A stretch of 64,000 nt of DNA from Actinomycetes bacterium (lineage in GTDB: Bacteria; Actinomycetota; Actinomycetes; Actinomycetales; Cellulomonadaceae), in the NCBI GenBank assembly GCA_021793675.1, contig JAJYSG010000003.1, positions 1 to 64,000 on the forward strand. The letters are read 5' to 3'. The notes beneath the pieces were generated by a model. That model did no database searches. It was not told the DNA's origin and saw only the letters and a list, made by a program, of their open reading frames with translations. The translations under genes were made by a program, and so were the position numbers. Every line of letters begins with the position of its first letter. Position 1 is the first letter of the stretch. This document shows, in pieces, positions 1 to 8,248 of this stretch.

Positions 1-634
1 CGCCGGGCCGGGCGGCGGCCATCGCCCACTTGCGGCCGGTCGGGAAGCCGCCCCCGCCGCGCCCGCGCAGGCCGGAGGCGGTGATCTCGTCGACCACCTG
101 CTGCGGCGTCATCTCGGTCATCGCCTGCAGCGCCGCACGGTAGCCGCCGCGGGCGACGTACTCGCCGAGGTCCCCGTGGTCGGCGCGTCCGCAGTTGCGC
201 AGCACGATGCGGCGCTGCCGCGCGAAGAACGGGATGTCGTCGAACGTCGGGACGGCCTGGCCGGTCTCGCGGTCGTGGTAGCACAGGTGCTCGACGACCC
301 GTCCGTCCACCAGGTGCTCGGTGACGATCTCGCGGACGTCGCCCGGCTTCAGGTGGCAGTAGAAGATCCCGTCGGGCTCCACGATCAGCGCCGGGCCGAG
401 CCCGCACGCGCCGATGCAGCCCGTGTGCTTGACGAGGGTCGTCCCCGAGAGGCCGGCGGCGGCGAGCTCCCGCCCCAGCGCGTCCTCGATCTGGCCGGCC
501 TCCGACGACAGGCAGCTGGCTCCCGAGCAGAGCATGACCGTGAAGGCGACGTCCTTCGTGCGCTCGAGGTAGTCGTCCCGCAGGGCGTCCAGGTCGTCCG
601 CCGTCATGATCGCCCGCACCGTGGTCTCGCTCAT
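1..634 (-). CDS. NuoF/HydB-like NADH-binding flavoprotein subunit with N-terminal 2Fe-2S thioredoxin-like domain (partial, runs off left edge)
   Basis: Reading the minus strand from ATG at 634 gives MSETTVRAIMTADDLDALRDDYLERTKDVAFTVMLCSGASCLSSEAGQIEDAL...KHTGCIGACGLGPALIVEPDGIFY..., continuing into ...GLRGRGGGFPTGRKWAMAAARP, the NuoF FMN-domain motif. The ORF track misses it because it is open at the window edge. Confidence 0.85.
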   Translation of the reverse strand, partial: MSETTVRAIMTADDLDALRDDYLERTKDVAFTVMLCSGASCLSSEAGQIEDALGRELAAAGLSGTTLVKHTGCIGACGLGPALIVEPDGIFYCHLKPGDVREIVTEHLVDGRVVEHLCYHDRETGQAVPTFDDIPFFARQRRIVLRNCGRADHGDLGEYVARGGYRAALQAMTEMTPQQVVDEITASGLRGRGGGGFPTGRKWAMAAARPG

Positions 635-1161
635 CACTCGTACCGTTCCAGCAGGTCGTTGATCTTGTTCGGGTTGACCCGCTTGTGGACGTCGTCGTCG
701 ACGGTGACCACGGGCGCGAGTCCGCACGCTCCGACGCAGCGGACGACGCCGAGGGAGAACCGCCGGTCCGGCGTGGTCTCGTCCTCGTCGATCCCGAGCG
801 TGTCGCTGAGCTTGGCCAGCACGTCACGGCCGCCGCGCACGTAGCAGGCCGTGCCCAGGCAGGAGCTGATCGTGTGACGGCCCCGCGGGACCGTGGTGAA
901 CAGCGAGTAGAAGGTCACCACGCCGCGCACCCTCGAGTAGGGCAGGCCCATCTCGGTGGCGATGGTGGCGAGCATCTCGTGGGGCAGCCAGCCCAGCAGG
1001 GCCTGAGCCTCGTGCAGCAGCTGGATCAGCTCGTCCGGGTGACCTTGGTGCCGGGCGACGACCTGCCGCAGCCGGGCCCGGACGTCGTCGGTCATGTCGT
1101 CCGGGATCTCGGGCAGCGCAGGGCGGCCCAGTGGCGCGGGAGAGAGTTCGGTCGTCGTCAT
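634..1161 (-). CDS. NuoE/HydC-like 2Fe-2S thioredoxin-like subunit
   Basis: MTTTELSPAPLGRPALPEIPDDM...GVVTFYSLFTTVPRGRHTISSCLGTACYVRGG...GVVRCVGACGLAPVVTVDDDVH; C-x4-C and C-x3-C ligands; ATGA overlap with the downstream NuoF-like gene. Confidence 0.9.
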   Translation of the reverse strand: MTTTELSPAPLGRPALPEIPDDMTDDVRARLRQVVARHQGHPDELIQLLHEAQALLGWLPHEMLATIATEMGLPYSRVRGVVTFYSLFTTVPRGRHTISSCLGTACYVRGGRDVLAKLSDTLGIDEDETTPDRRFSLGVVRCVGACGLAPVVTVDDDVHKRVNPNKINDLLERYE

Positions 1162-1216
1162 CGAGACCCCAGTCCAACCTTGTGAAAGTTCGAACATGCG
1201 CTCCATCTCGAACGAT

Positions 1217-1231
1217 AGTGAGATGTGTCAC
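1217..1231. promoter_or_regulatory. Candidate Crp/FNR-family operator upstream of the NuoEF/HydCB-like operon
   Basis: AGTGAgatgtgTCACA matches TGTGA-N6-TCACA at 9 of 10 fixed positions; about 56 bp upstream of the 1161 start codon. Confidence 0.45.
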
Positions 1232-1333
1232 AAGGGACTAGTGGACTTCCGACCCAGGTGCAGCCATCACCCCAGCGGTGGAACGTGGTGGTGGAATCCG
1301 TCCGGCGGTGCGGTGACGGTAGGCTTGGTCTTC

Positions 1334-1421
1334 GACCCCTCGTGCGGCGTCATCCCGCTGAACCCCCCCAGGGCCGGAAGGCAGCAAGGGCAGGTGGGCT
1401 CTGGCGGGTGCGCGAGGGGTC
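1334..1421 (+). ncRNA. ffs: Small bacterial signal recognition particle (4.5S) RNA
   Basis: Universal SRP apical motif GAACCCCCCCAGGGCCGGAAGGCAGCAAGGGCAGG inside a long hairpin closed by GACCCCTCG...CGAGGGGTC; located near dnaX as in many bacteria. Confidence 0.93.
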
Positions 1422-1442
1422 CTTGCATGCCCGCTGGCGATG

Positions 1443-1460
1443 TTAGAGCGATCGCTCTAA
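1443..1460. promoter_or_regulatory. 18-bp perfect palindrome, putative TetR-family operator
   Basis: TTAGAGCGATCGCTCTAA, 9 bp upstream of the TetR-family ATG at 1470. Confidence 0.7.
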
Positions 1461-1469
1461 TCTGGGGCC

Positions 1470-2063
1470 ATGCCCGACCGTGGCGCTGCGACCCGCGAGC
1501 GCATCCTGTCCGCCGCCGCCGCACTGTTCACCGAGCACGGCGTGCGGGCCGTGTCCACCAACCGCATCGCCGCCGCGGCCGGCCTCAGCCCCGGCAACCT
1601 CTACTACTGGTACCGGGACCGCGAGGCGATCGTGCGGGCGCTCTACGACCGCTTCGTCGCCGAGCACGACGAGCTGTGGCCCACGCTCGACGCGAGCGCG
1701 GCCGGCCTGCAACGGCTGTCCGACGCGCTGGCGGCCGCGGCGCAGATCAGCGGGCGCTACCGGTGGCTGGTGCGCGACCTGGTCGGCCTGGTGCACGCCG
1801 ATCCCGAGCTCGAGGCGAGCTACCGCCGGGTTCGTCGGGCCAGGCTCGAGGCGTTCCGCGGGCTGGCGCGCGGCTGGCGTGCGGCCGGACTGGTCCGGGA
1901 CGTGGACGACGAACGGCTCGACGACGTCGTCGGCGTCCTCTGGGTGCTCGCCGAGACCTGGTGGCCGTTCGCCGAGCTCGACGATCCCGATCCCGACCCG
2001 GAGGTCGGTGCGCGGCTCGCGCGCGCCGTGCTCGAGCCCTACCTCGTGCCGGGTGCGCGATGA
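1470..2063 (+). CDS. TetR/AcrR family transcriptional regulator
   Basis: N-terminal HTH RGAATRERILSAAAALFTEHGVRAVSTNRIAAAAGLSPGNLYYWYRDREAIVRALYDRF. Confidence 0.92.
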   Translation: MPDRGAATRERILSAAAALFTEHGVRAVSTNRIAAAAGLSPGNLYYWYRDREAIVRALYDRFVAEHDELWPTLDASAAGLQRLSDALAAAAQISGRYRWLVRDLVGLVHADPELEASYRRVRRARLEAFRGLARGWRAAGLVRDVDDERLDDVVGVLWVLAETWWPFAELDDPDPDPEVGARLARAVLEPYLVPGAR

Positions 2064-3211
2064 GCGCGGACCGCCGCCCGTCACGGCGGCAGGTGCTGCG
2101 GTGGCTGGGCGTCGGCGCCGGCGTCGTCGTCGTGGGCGGCACGGCAGCACGGGCCGGTGACCAGGGCCTGTTCGCGCCCCGGACCGGCCCGGCGTACGCG
2201 GCGTGGCACGAGCACCCGTCCGGGGTGCGAGGCGTGGTCGCCGCGGCGGTGCTGGCGGCGTCCGCGCACAACATGCAGAACTGGCGCTTCCGCCTCGACG
2301 GCGGCGCGATCGAGGTGTCCGACGACCTCACGCGCTCGCTCGGGGTGGTCGACGCGCACCGCCGGGAGGCGCACCTGGGCATCGGCTGCGCCGTGGCGAA
2401 CGCCGAGGTGGCGGCGCCCGCGTTGGGCCTGGCACCCGACCTCGTCGTGCTGCCGGGCGCCGGCGTGCTCGCGCGGCTGGCTCTCGCCCCGCACGATCGC
2501 CTGCCCGTGGACGGGCTGGACGCCGCCATCGTCGACCGGCACAGCGACCGCGGACCGTACCCCGCCGAGGTGCCGTCGACGCCGCTGCTCGACGACGTCA
2601 GGTCGGTGGCGCTGTCCGGGTCCGAGCGGGTCGACATCGTCTGGGTGACCGGCACGGCGGCCCTCGCGCGGCTGGGACGCCTGCTCACCGACGCGGCGCA
2701 GGCGTTGGTGGACGACGAGCGGATGAGCATCGACAACGCCGCGCTGGTCCGCTACGACCATGGCCAGGTCGAGCGTCGGATGGACGGCCTGACGATGGAC
2801 GCGCAGGGGATGTCCGCGTTCATGACGGTCGCCGCACAGCTCGCGCCGGCCGTGCCGCGCCACCAGGCCGACGCGTCCTGGGTCTCGGCGACGCGGAGCG
2901 TGCACACCGCCACGGCACGGGCGTACGCGCTCGTCGTCGGCGACCGCGACGACGTCGCGACGCGGGTCCATGCGGGCCGCGCGGTCCAGCGCCTGCACCT
3001 GGCGCTGGTGGCCCGCGGCTGGGCGATGCAGCACATGAACCAGGCCGTCGAGATGGCGGAGCGGGACGTGCTGACGGGCACGGCGGACCGGTTCGACGGG
3101 CCGCTGAGCGACCTCGCCGGCGGCCGGGTGGTGACGGTGGTGCGCGCCGGGCGGCCGAGCGGGCGGGCGGTGCCCAGCCCCCGGCGGCCGGTGTCGCAGG
3201 TGCTCGGCTGA
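2060..3211 (+). CDS. Tat-signal-bearing nitroreductase-family (Acg-like) protein
   Basis: N-terminus SRRQVLRWLGVGAGVVVVGG (twin-Arg); SAHNMQNWRFRLDG and HSDRGPYP motifs; ATGA overlap with the TetR gene. Confidence 0.7.
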   Translation: MSADRRPSRRQVLRWLGVGAGVVVVGGTAARAGDQGLFAPRTGPAYAAWHEHPSGVRGVVAAAVLAASAHNMQNWRFRLDGGAIEVSDDLTRSLGVVDAHRREAHLGIGCAVANAEVAAPALGLAPDLVVLPGAGVLARLALAPHDRLPVDGLDAAIVDRHSDRGPYPAEVPSTPLLDDVRSVALSGSERVDIVWVTGTAALARLGRLLTDAAQALVDDERMSIDNAALVRYDHGQVERRMDGLTMDAQGMSAFMTVAAQLAPAVPRHQADASWVSATRSVHTATARAYALVVGDRDDVATRVHAGRAVQRLHLALVARGWAMQHMNQAVEMAERDVLTGTADRFDGPLSDLAGGRVVTVVRAGRPSGRAVPSPRRPVSQVLG

Positions 3212-3255
3212 CGGTGCCCTGGCGCCCGGCTGACGGTGCCCTGGCGCTCGGCTGA
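3205..3255. repeat. 22-bp tandem repeat (about 2.3 copies) at the 3' end of the nitroreductase-like gene
   Basis: CGGCTGACGGTGCCCTGGCGCC repeated at 3205 and 3227, third partial copy at 3249. Confidence 0.9.
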
Positions 3256-3296
3256 GGGGTGCGCGGGCGTGGGTGGCGGCACGTAGGGTTTCCGCC

Positions 3297-5687
3297 GTGA
3301 CGACAGCGCTGTACCGCCGGTACCGGCCCCAGACCTTCGCCGAGGTCATCGGGCAGGACCACGTCACGGCCCCGCTGCGGGCGGCGCTGCGCAGCGGCCA
3401 GGTCAACCACGCCTACCTGTTCTCCGGCCCGCGCGGCTGCGGCAAGACGAGCTCCGCGCGCATCCTCGCCCGGATCCTCAACTGCGAGCAGAACACTCCC
3501 GAGCACCCCACCGACACCCCGTGCGGCGTGTGCCCCTCGTGCGTCGAGCTGGCCACCGGAGGGCCGGGCTCGCTGGACGTCGTCGAGATCGACGCGGCGT
3601 CCCACGGCGGCGTCGACGACGCCCGCGAGCTGCGCGAGCGCGCGACGTTCGCGCCGGCGCGCGACCGCTACAAGGTGTTCATCATCGACGAGGCCCACAT
3701 GGTCTCCAACCAGGGGTTCAACGCGCTGCTGAAGATCGTCGAGGAGCCGCCGCCGCACGTGCGGTTCGTCTTCGCGACGACGGAGCCGGACCGCGTCATC
3801 CCGACGATCCGGTCCAGGACGCACCACTACCCGTTCCGGCTGGTGCCGCCGGACGTCCTCGTCCCGTTCCTCCAGCAGGTGTGCGACGCGGAGGGTGTGG
3901 CGGTCGGTGCGGGCGTGCTGCCGCTCGTCGTGCGCGCCGGGGCCGGGTCGGTGCGCGACTCGCTGTCCGTGCTGGACCAGCTCATGGCGGGCTCGGGCGG
4001 CCACGGCCTGGAGTACGACGCGGCGGTGGCGCTGCTCGGATACACCCCGGCGACGCTGCTCGACGACCTGGTGGACGCGATCGCGGCGCGCGACGGAGCC
4101 ACGTCGTTCGCGGTGGTCGAGCGAGTCATCGCCACCGGCCACGAGCCGCGCCGGTTCGTCGAGGACCTGCTCGAGCGGCTGCGGGACCTCATCGTCATCG
4201 CCGCGGCCGGCCCGGCGGCCGAGGCCGCGCTGGGCGCGCTGCCTGCCGACCAGCTCGCGCGGATGTCGGCGCAGGCGCAGCATCTGGGCCGCTCCGAGCT
4301 CTCCCGATCGGCCGACCTGGCCAACGCCGCGCTCACCGAGATGGTGGGCGCGACCTCCCCTCGCCTGCACCTCGAGCTGCTCATGGCGCGGCTGCTGCTG
4401 CCCGCGGCCGACGACGGCTCTGCCGGGTACGGCGCACGGCTCGACCGCCTGGAGCGTGGTGCCGGTGCCGGCCGGCCGGCCTCCCCGCCGGGACCGGCGC
4501 TCGTCACAGCGATGCCCGCGGCGCCGATGCCTGCCGTGCCTGCGCAGGAGCCGATGGCGCCGGTCCCGACGGTGCCCGCGCAGGAGCCGGTGGCGCCGAC
4601 GCCGGTGCCTGGCGCGCGCGACGCAGCGCCCGTGCCGACGGCGGCCCCGCTCCCGGACCGTGGCACGGCCGCCGCAGCCGAGGCGGAGCCCGTCGGGGCC
4701 ATGCCGGCTGCCGTCGCGGGGCCGGTGGCGGTGTCGGACGCCGCGGCGGCCTCGCCGGCCGTCGGGACGCCGGCCGGGCCCACGGGACCGTCGTCGGCTG
4801 CCGACCAGGGGTTTGCCGCCGCCGGGGCGCGGTCCGGGCACGACACCGAGATGCTGCGCCGCCGCTGGCCCGAGGTGCTCGAGACCATCAAGGGGCTCCG
4901 CCGGGTGACGTGGATCCTCGTCGGCCAGAACGCGCAGGTGCACGACCTCGACGCGTCGGTGCTGCGGCTGTCGTTCCCCTCGGCGGGGATGGTCGACCGG
5001 TTCCGGGACCACGCAGACGTCGTCGCGCGCGCGGTGCGCGAGACGCTGGGCTTCGACGTGCACGTCCAGGCGGTGCTGGCGGACACGCCGGCCGGGTCCG
5101 ACGTGGTGCCGGGTGGCCCTGCGGCGCCCGCCACGCCGACGGGGGTCCCGGGTGGCGGTCCGGCGGCTGAACCGCCGCACGGCATCCCCTCGGCAGCGGA
5201 GGCGGAGGCATCGTGGGACGCGCCGGCCCGGCCGGCCGGGCCTCCGGCTCAGACGGCGGCCGCGCCCGGTGCCGGACGCTCATCGGGCGGTGCCGGACCG
5301 ACGTCGGCCCACGGGTCGGCCGGCCACGGGGCATCGGGCCGCGGGTCCTCTGCCCGCTCGGCCGCCACCGGGGCGGGGCGTCCACCGGCGTCGTCCGCCG
5401 TGCCGGCCCGATCGGCGCCGGCTGCCGTCGCGCCGGCCCCGGTCGCGCCGGCCCCCGGCCCGCCAACCGACGACTACGAGCCCGAACCGCCGATCGATCT
5501 GCCGGACGACGAGATCTTCGACGATCCGCAGCCGGAGGACCCCGGACCGCCACCCGTCCCGGAGGACGACGAGCCGTCCCCGGATGATCCGATCATCGAG
5601 GGCTCCAACCTCCTCGGAGCCCCGCTCGTCGCGCGGCTGCTCGGCGGCACGGTCATCGAGGAGCAGGTGGACGAGCCCGGTCGGTGA
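3297..5687 (+). CDS. dnaX: DNA polymerase III subunit gamma/tau
   Basis: GTG start; TALYRRYRPQTFAEVIGQDHVTAPLRAALRSGQVNHAYLFSGPRGCGKTSSARILARILNC, zinc module and IDAASHGGVDDARELRE. Confidence 0.97.
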   Translation: MTTALYRRYRPQTFAEVIGQDHVTAPLRAALRSGQVNHAYLFSGPRGCGKTSSARILARILNCEQNTPEHPTDTPCGVCPSCVELATGGPGSLDVVEIDAASHGGVDDARELRERATFAPARDRYKVFIIDEAHMVSNQGFNALLKIVEEPPPHVRFVFATTEPDRVIPTIRSRTHHYPFRLVPPDVLVPFLQQVCDAEGVAVGAGVLPLVVRAGAGSVRDSLSVLDQLMAGSGGHGLEYDAAVALLGYTPATLLDDLVDAIAARDGATSFAVVERVIATGHEPRRFVEDLLERLRDLIVIAAAGPAAEAALGALPADQLARMSAQAQHLGRSELSRSADLANAALTEMVGATSPRLHLELLMARLLLPAADDGSAGYGARLDRLERGAGAGRPASPPGPALVTAMPAAPMPAVPAQEPMAPVPTVPAQEPVAPTPVPGARDAAPVPTAAPLPDRGTAAAAEAEPVGAMPAAVAGPVAVSDAAAASPAVGTPAGPTGPSSAADQGFAAAGARSGHDTEMLRRRWPEVLETIKGLRRVTWILVGQNAQVHDLDASVLRLSFPSAGMVDRFRDHADVVARAVRETLGFDVHVQAVLADTPAGSDVVPGGPAAPATPTGVPGGGPAAEPPHGIPSAAEAEASWDAPARPAGPPAQTAAAPGAGRSSGGAGPTSAHGSAGHGASGRGSSARSAATGAGRPPASSAVPARSAPAAVAPAPVAPAPGPPTDDYEPEPPIDLPDDEIFDDPQPEDPGPPPVPEDDEPSPDDPIIEGSNLLGAPLVARLLGGTVIEEQVDEPGR

Positions 5688-5910
5688 GCCGGCCGGCGGG
5701 CGGTGCAGGGCGGCCACCCGTGATCAAGCGCCCCGGCCGTCCGCGGCGATTCGGGGCCGTTCGTGGCCGTGCGTGGCCGTGCGTGGCACTCGTCGTCGGC
5801 CTCGGCGCGCGGACCGACGCGGCGGCCCGGCGCCGCCCGACATCGCACCGGGCGCCCGGGCGGCCCGCGCGCCCGTCGGGCTCGTCGGGTGCGCCGATTA
5901 GGCTGGCCAC

Positions 5911-6510
5911 GTGTATGAAGGCGCGCTGCAGGACCTGGTCGACGAGCTCGGCCGGCTGCCCGGGGTCGGGCCCAAGAGCGCGCAGCGGATCGCGTTCCAC
6001 GTCCTCGCGGCCGATCCGGTCGACGTGCGCCGCCTCGCGGACGCGTTGACCGAGGTCAAGGCCCGGGTGCGGTTCTGCGAGGTGTGCGGGAACGTCGCCG
6101 AGGAGGAGCGCTGCCGGATCTGCCGCGACCCGCGGCGCTCACCCGCGGTGATCTGCGTCGTCGAGGAGCCGAAGGACGTCGTCGCGATCGAACGGACCCG
6201 GGAGTTCCGCGGCCGGTACCACGTGCTCGGCGGCGCCATCAATCCGATCGCGGGCGTGGGCCCGGACGACCTGCGGATCGCCTCGCTCATGACGCGCCTG
6301 GCCGACGGCACGGTGACCGAGGTGATCCTGGCGACGGACCCCAACGTCGAGGGCGAGGCGACGGCGACCTACCTCGCACGGATGCTCGTGCCGATGGGGC
6401 TGACGGTGAGCCGGCTGGCGTCGGGCCTGCCGGTGGGTGGCGATCTGGAGTACGCCGACGAGGTGACGCTGGGCCGGGCCTTCGAGGGCCGGCGGAGGAT
6501 CAGCGCGTGA
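5911..6510 (+). CDS. recR: Recombination mediator protein RecR
   Basis: [29 protein letters not shown]; zinc finger [24 protein letters not shown] segment. Confidence 0.97.
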   Translation: MYEGALQDLVDELGRLPGVGPKSAQRIAFHVLAADPVDVRRLADALTEVKARVRFCEVCGNVAEEERCRICRDPRRSPAVICVVEEPKDVVAIERTREFRGRYHVLGGAINPIAGVGPDDLRIASLMTRLADGTVTEVILATDPNVEGEATATYLARMLVPMGLTVSRLASGLPVGGDLEYADEVTLGRAFEGRRRISA

Positions 6511-6523
6511 CGAGGGGGACGAG

Positions 6524-7087
6524 ATGACCGAGAGCGCCGCTGACCTGGCCTCGCTGGCGCGCACCACGGCGGAGGAGGCGCGCGGCTTCCTCACCACCGT
6601 CACCGAGGTCGCCGCCGGGACGGCACCCGAGGCGTCGTTCCCGCTGCTGCTGCTCGCGCTCTCCGATCTGCTGTCGATGGGCGCGCGCCTCGGTGCGACG
6701 ACGGACGTGGTGCCGGACGAGCGGTTCGAGCCCGACGCCGGCCCGGACCCGGACGTCGAGGCGCTGCGCGCCAACCTCGCCAACGTGTTCGAGGGGATCG
6801 ACGACTTCCACGAGGTGGTCGACCCGGTGGTCGGGGCCGAGGTGGAGCAGACCACGGTGTCCGGCGAGCTGGTCGCCATCGCCGGCGCCCTCGCGCAGGG
6901 GCTCAAGCACTACGAGCTCGGCCGCGTCGTCGAGGCACTGTGGTGGTGGCAGTTCTCCTACCTGTCCGACTGGGGCACGCGCGCCACGGCGGTGCTGGCC
7001 ACGGTGCAGTCGATCCTGGCCCACCTGCGCCTCGACGTGGAGGACGACGTCGCGGCCGAGGCGGAGTACGACGCCCTCCAGCCGTAG
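6524..7087 (+). CDS. DUF5063 domain-containing protein
   Basis: MTESAADLASLARTTAEEARGFLTTVTEV...HYELGRVVEALWWWQFSYLSDWGTRATAVLATVQSIL; typical position downstream of recR in actinobacteria. Confidence 0.75.
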   Translation: MTESAADLASLARTTAEEARGFLTTVTEVAAGTAPEASFPLLLLALSDLLSMGARLGATTDVVPDERFEPDAGPDPDVEALRANLANVFEGIDDFHEVVDPVVGAEVEQTTVSGELVAIAGALAQGLKHYELGRVVEALWWWQFSYLSDWGTRATAVLATVQSILAHLRLDVEDDVAAEAEYDALQP

Positions 7088-7220
7088 GGCGGGACCGCCC
7101 GTCGCGACAGTCCCGGCGTACGACGCCGTCCAGCGGTAGCGCGGGACGACGCCGGGCTCCGGCTCGTGCGGGGCCTGGAAGCCGTTCGCCGATGCGGGAG
7201 TGCGCCGAGCGCACCTTCGG

Positions 7221-7363
7221 GTGGAGATCCAGGTGCCGAGCGCATGGAACGCCACCCGCGGGCGTGGCCCGGGCTGCCGCGCGCTGGGCGGGGCGCGTGG
7301 GTGGAGATGCAGGTGGTGAGTGCATGGAACGCCACCCGCGGGCATGGTCCCGGGCTACCGCGC
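7221..7363. repeat. Imperfect 80-bp-period tandem duplication in the DUF5063-hemD intergenic region
   Basis: GTGGAGATSCAGGTGSYGAGYGCATGGAACGCCACCCGCGGGCRTGG...CCGCGC at 7221 and 7301. Confidence 0.9.
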
Positions 7364-8128
7364 GGCGACGACGTGAGCGGCGAGCGCCGCCAGGAGCGAG
7401 GGGATGGTGCGGTCGGGGGCGACGAGGGACACCGGCAGGCCGGCGGCGGTCGCCTCGGCGGCGGTGCGGGGGCCGAGGCAGGCGACGAGCGTCGCGGGCG
7501 GCAGCGGGGCCAGCTGCGCGGCGACCTGGCGGGCCACCGAGCCGGACGTGACGAGGATCGCGCCGATCGCCCCGGCGGCGACGTCGGCGCGCACCGACTC
7601 GTCGGCCACCACCGTGACGGTGCGGTACGCGACGACCGCGCGGACGGCGGCGCCCTTGCCGGCCAGAACGCGGGCGAGCTCGGGGTCGGCGAGGTCCGAC
7701 TGCGGCAGCAGCACGCGACCGGCGTCGGCGGGCAGCTCGTCGGCCAGGCCCAGCGCCGAGTGGTCGCTGCCGGGGACCAGGTCGACGGCGAGGCCGGCGC
7801 GCTGGCAGGCGGCCCGCGTGGCCGCACCCACGGCCGCCACCCGCGTCACGGGCGGCACCACCGCGCCGCGCCCGACGAGGGCATCGACCGTCGTCGCGCT
7901 GGTCACGACGAGCCAGTCGAAGCGGCCGACCCGCAGGTCGGCGATCGCGGCGTCCAGCGGCGCCGCGTCCTCCGGCGGGGCGAAGGCGAGCAAGGGCGCG
8001 ACGACGGGTTCGGCGCCGAGGCGGCGCAGCCGGTCGGCGACATCGGCACCCCACGGGCCGCCGCGGGGCACCAGCACCCGCAGCCCGGGCAGCCCACCGG
8101 CGCCCGCCGCCGTCTCGGGCGTCGTCAC
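7355..8128 (-). CDS. hemD: Uroporphyrinogen-III synthase
   Basis: LRVLVPRGGPWGADVADRLRRLGAEPVVAPLLAFAPPED...FDWLVVTSATTVDAL; heme cluster context. Confidence 0.9.
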   Translation of the reverse strand: MTTPETAAGAGGLPGLRVLVPRGGPWGADVADRLRRLGAEPVVAPLLAFAPPEDAAPLDAAIADLRVGRFDWLVVTSATTVDALVGRGAVVPPVTRVAAVGAATRAACQRAGLAVDLVPGSDHSALGLADELPADAGRVLLPQSDLADPELARVLAGKGAAVRAVVAYRTVTVVADESVRADVAAGAIGAILVTSGSVARQVAAQLAPLPPATLVACLGPRTAAEATAAGLPVSLVAPDRTIPSLLAALAAHVVAAR

Positions 8129-8160
8129 CGTATGGCTCCGGGCTCCGGGCTCGGGATGGC

Positions 8161-8248
8161 GGTGCTGCGGCGGCTGGCGCTGGGCCGGGGTGGCGGTGGT
8201 TCGTGGGGCGGCACGGCGGTGCTCCGGCGGCTAGCGCTGGGCCGGGGT
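8161..8248. repeat. 57-bp-period direct repeat; the second copy contains the hemL stop codon
   Basis: GGTGCTSCGGCGGCTRGCGCTGGGCCGGGGT at 8161 and 8218. Confidence 0.85.

Noticed and set aside
1-1161. Simple assignment as Complex I nuoE-nuoF
   Set aside because: The NuoF-like protein has an additional N-terminal 2Fe-2S domain and no other nuo genes are visible, so a HydB/HndC-type assignment is at least as likely.
1094-3211. 705-aa ORF as a single long protein
   Set aside because: The real gene starts at 2060 (ATGA overlap with the TetR gene); the upstream extension crosses the SRP RNA and TetR gene in another frame.
2820-5180. 786-aa minus-strand ORF opposite dnaX
   Set aside because: Antisense of a clear dnaX; composition artefact.
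5755-5790. GTGGCCGTGC repeats as a regulatory array
   Set aside because: Only two to three short copies in GC-rich intergenic sequence; compatible with chance or slippage.
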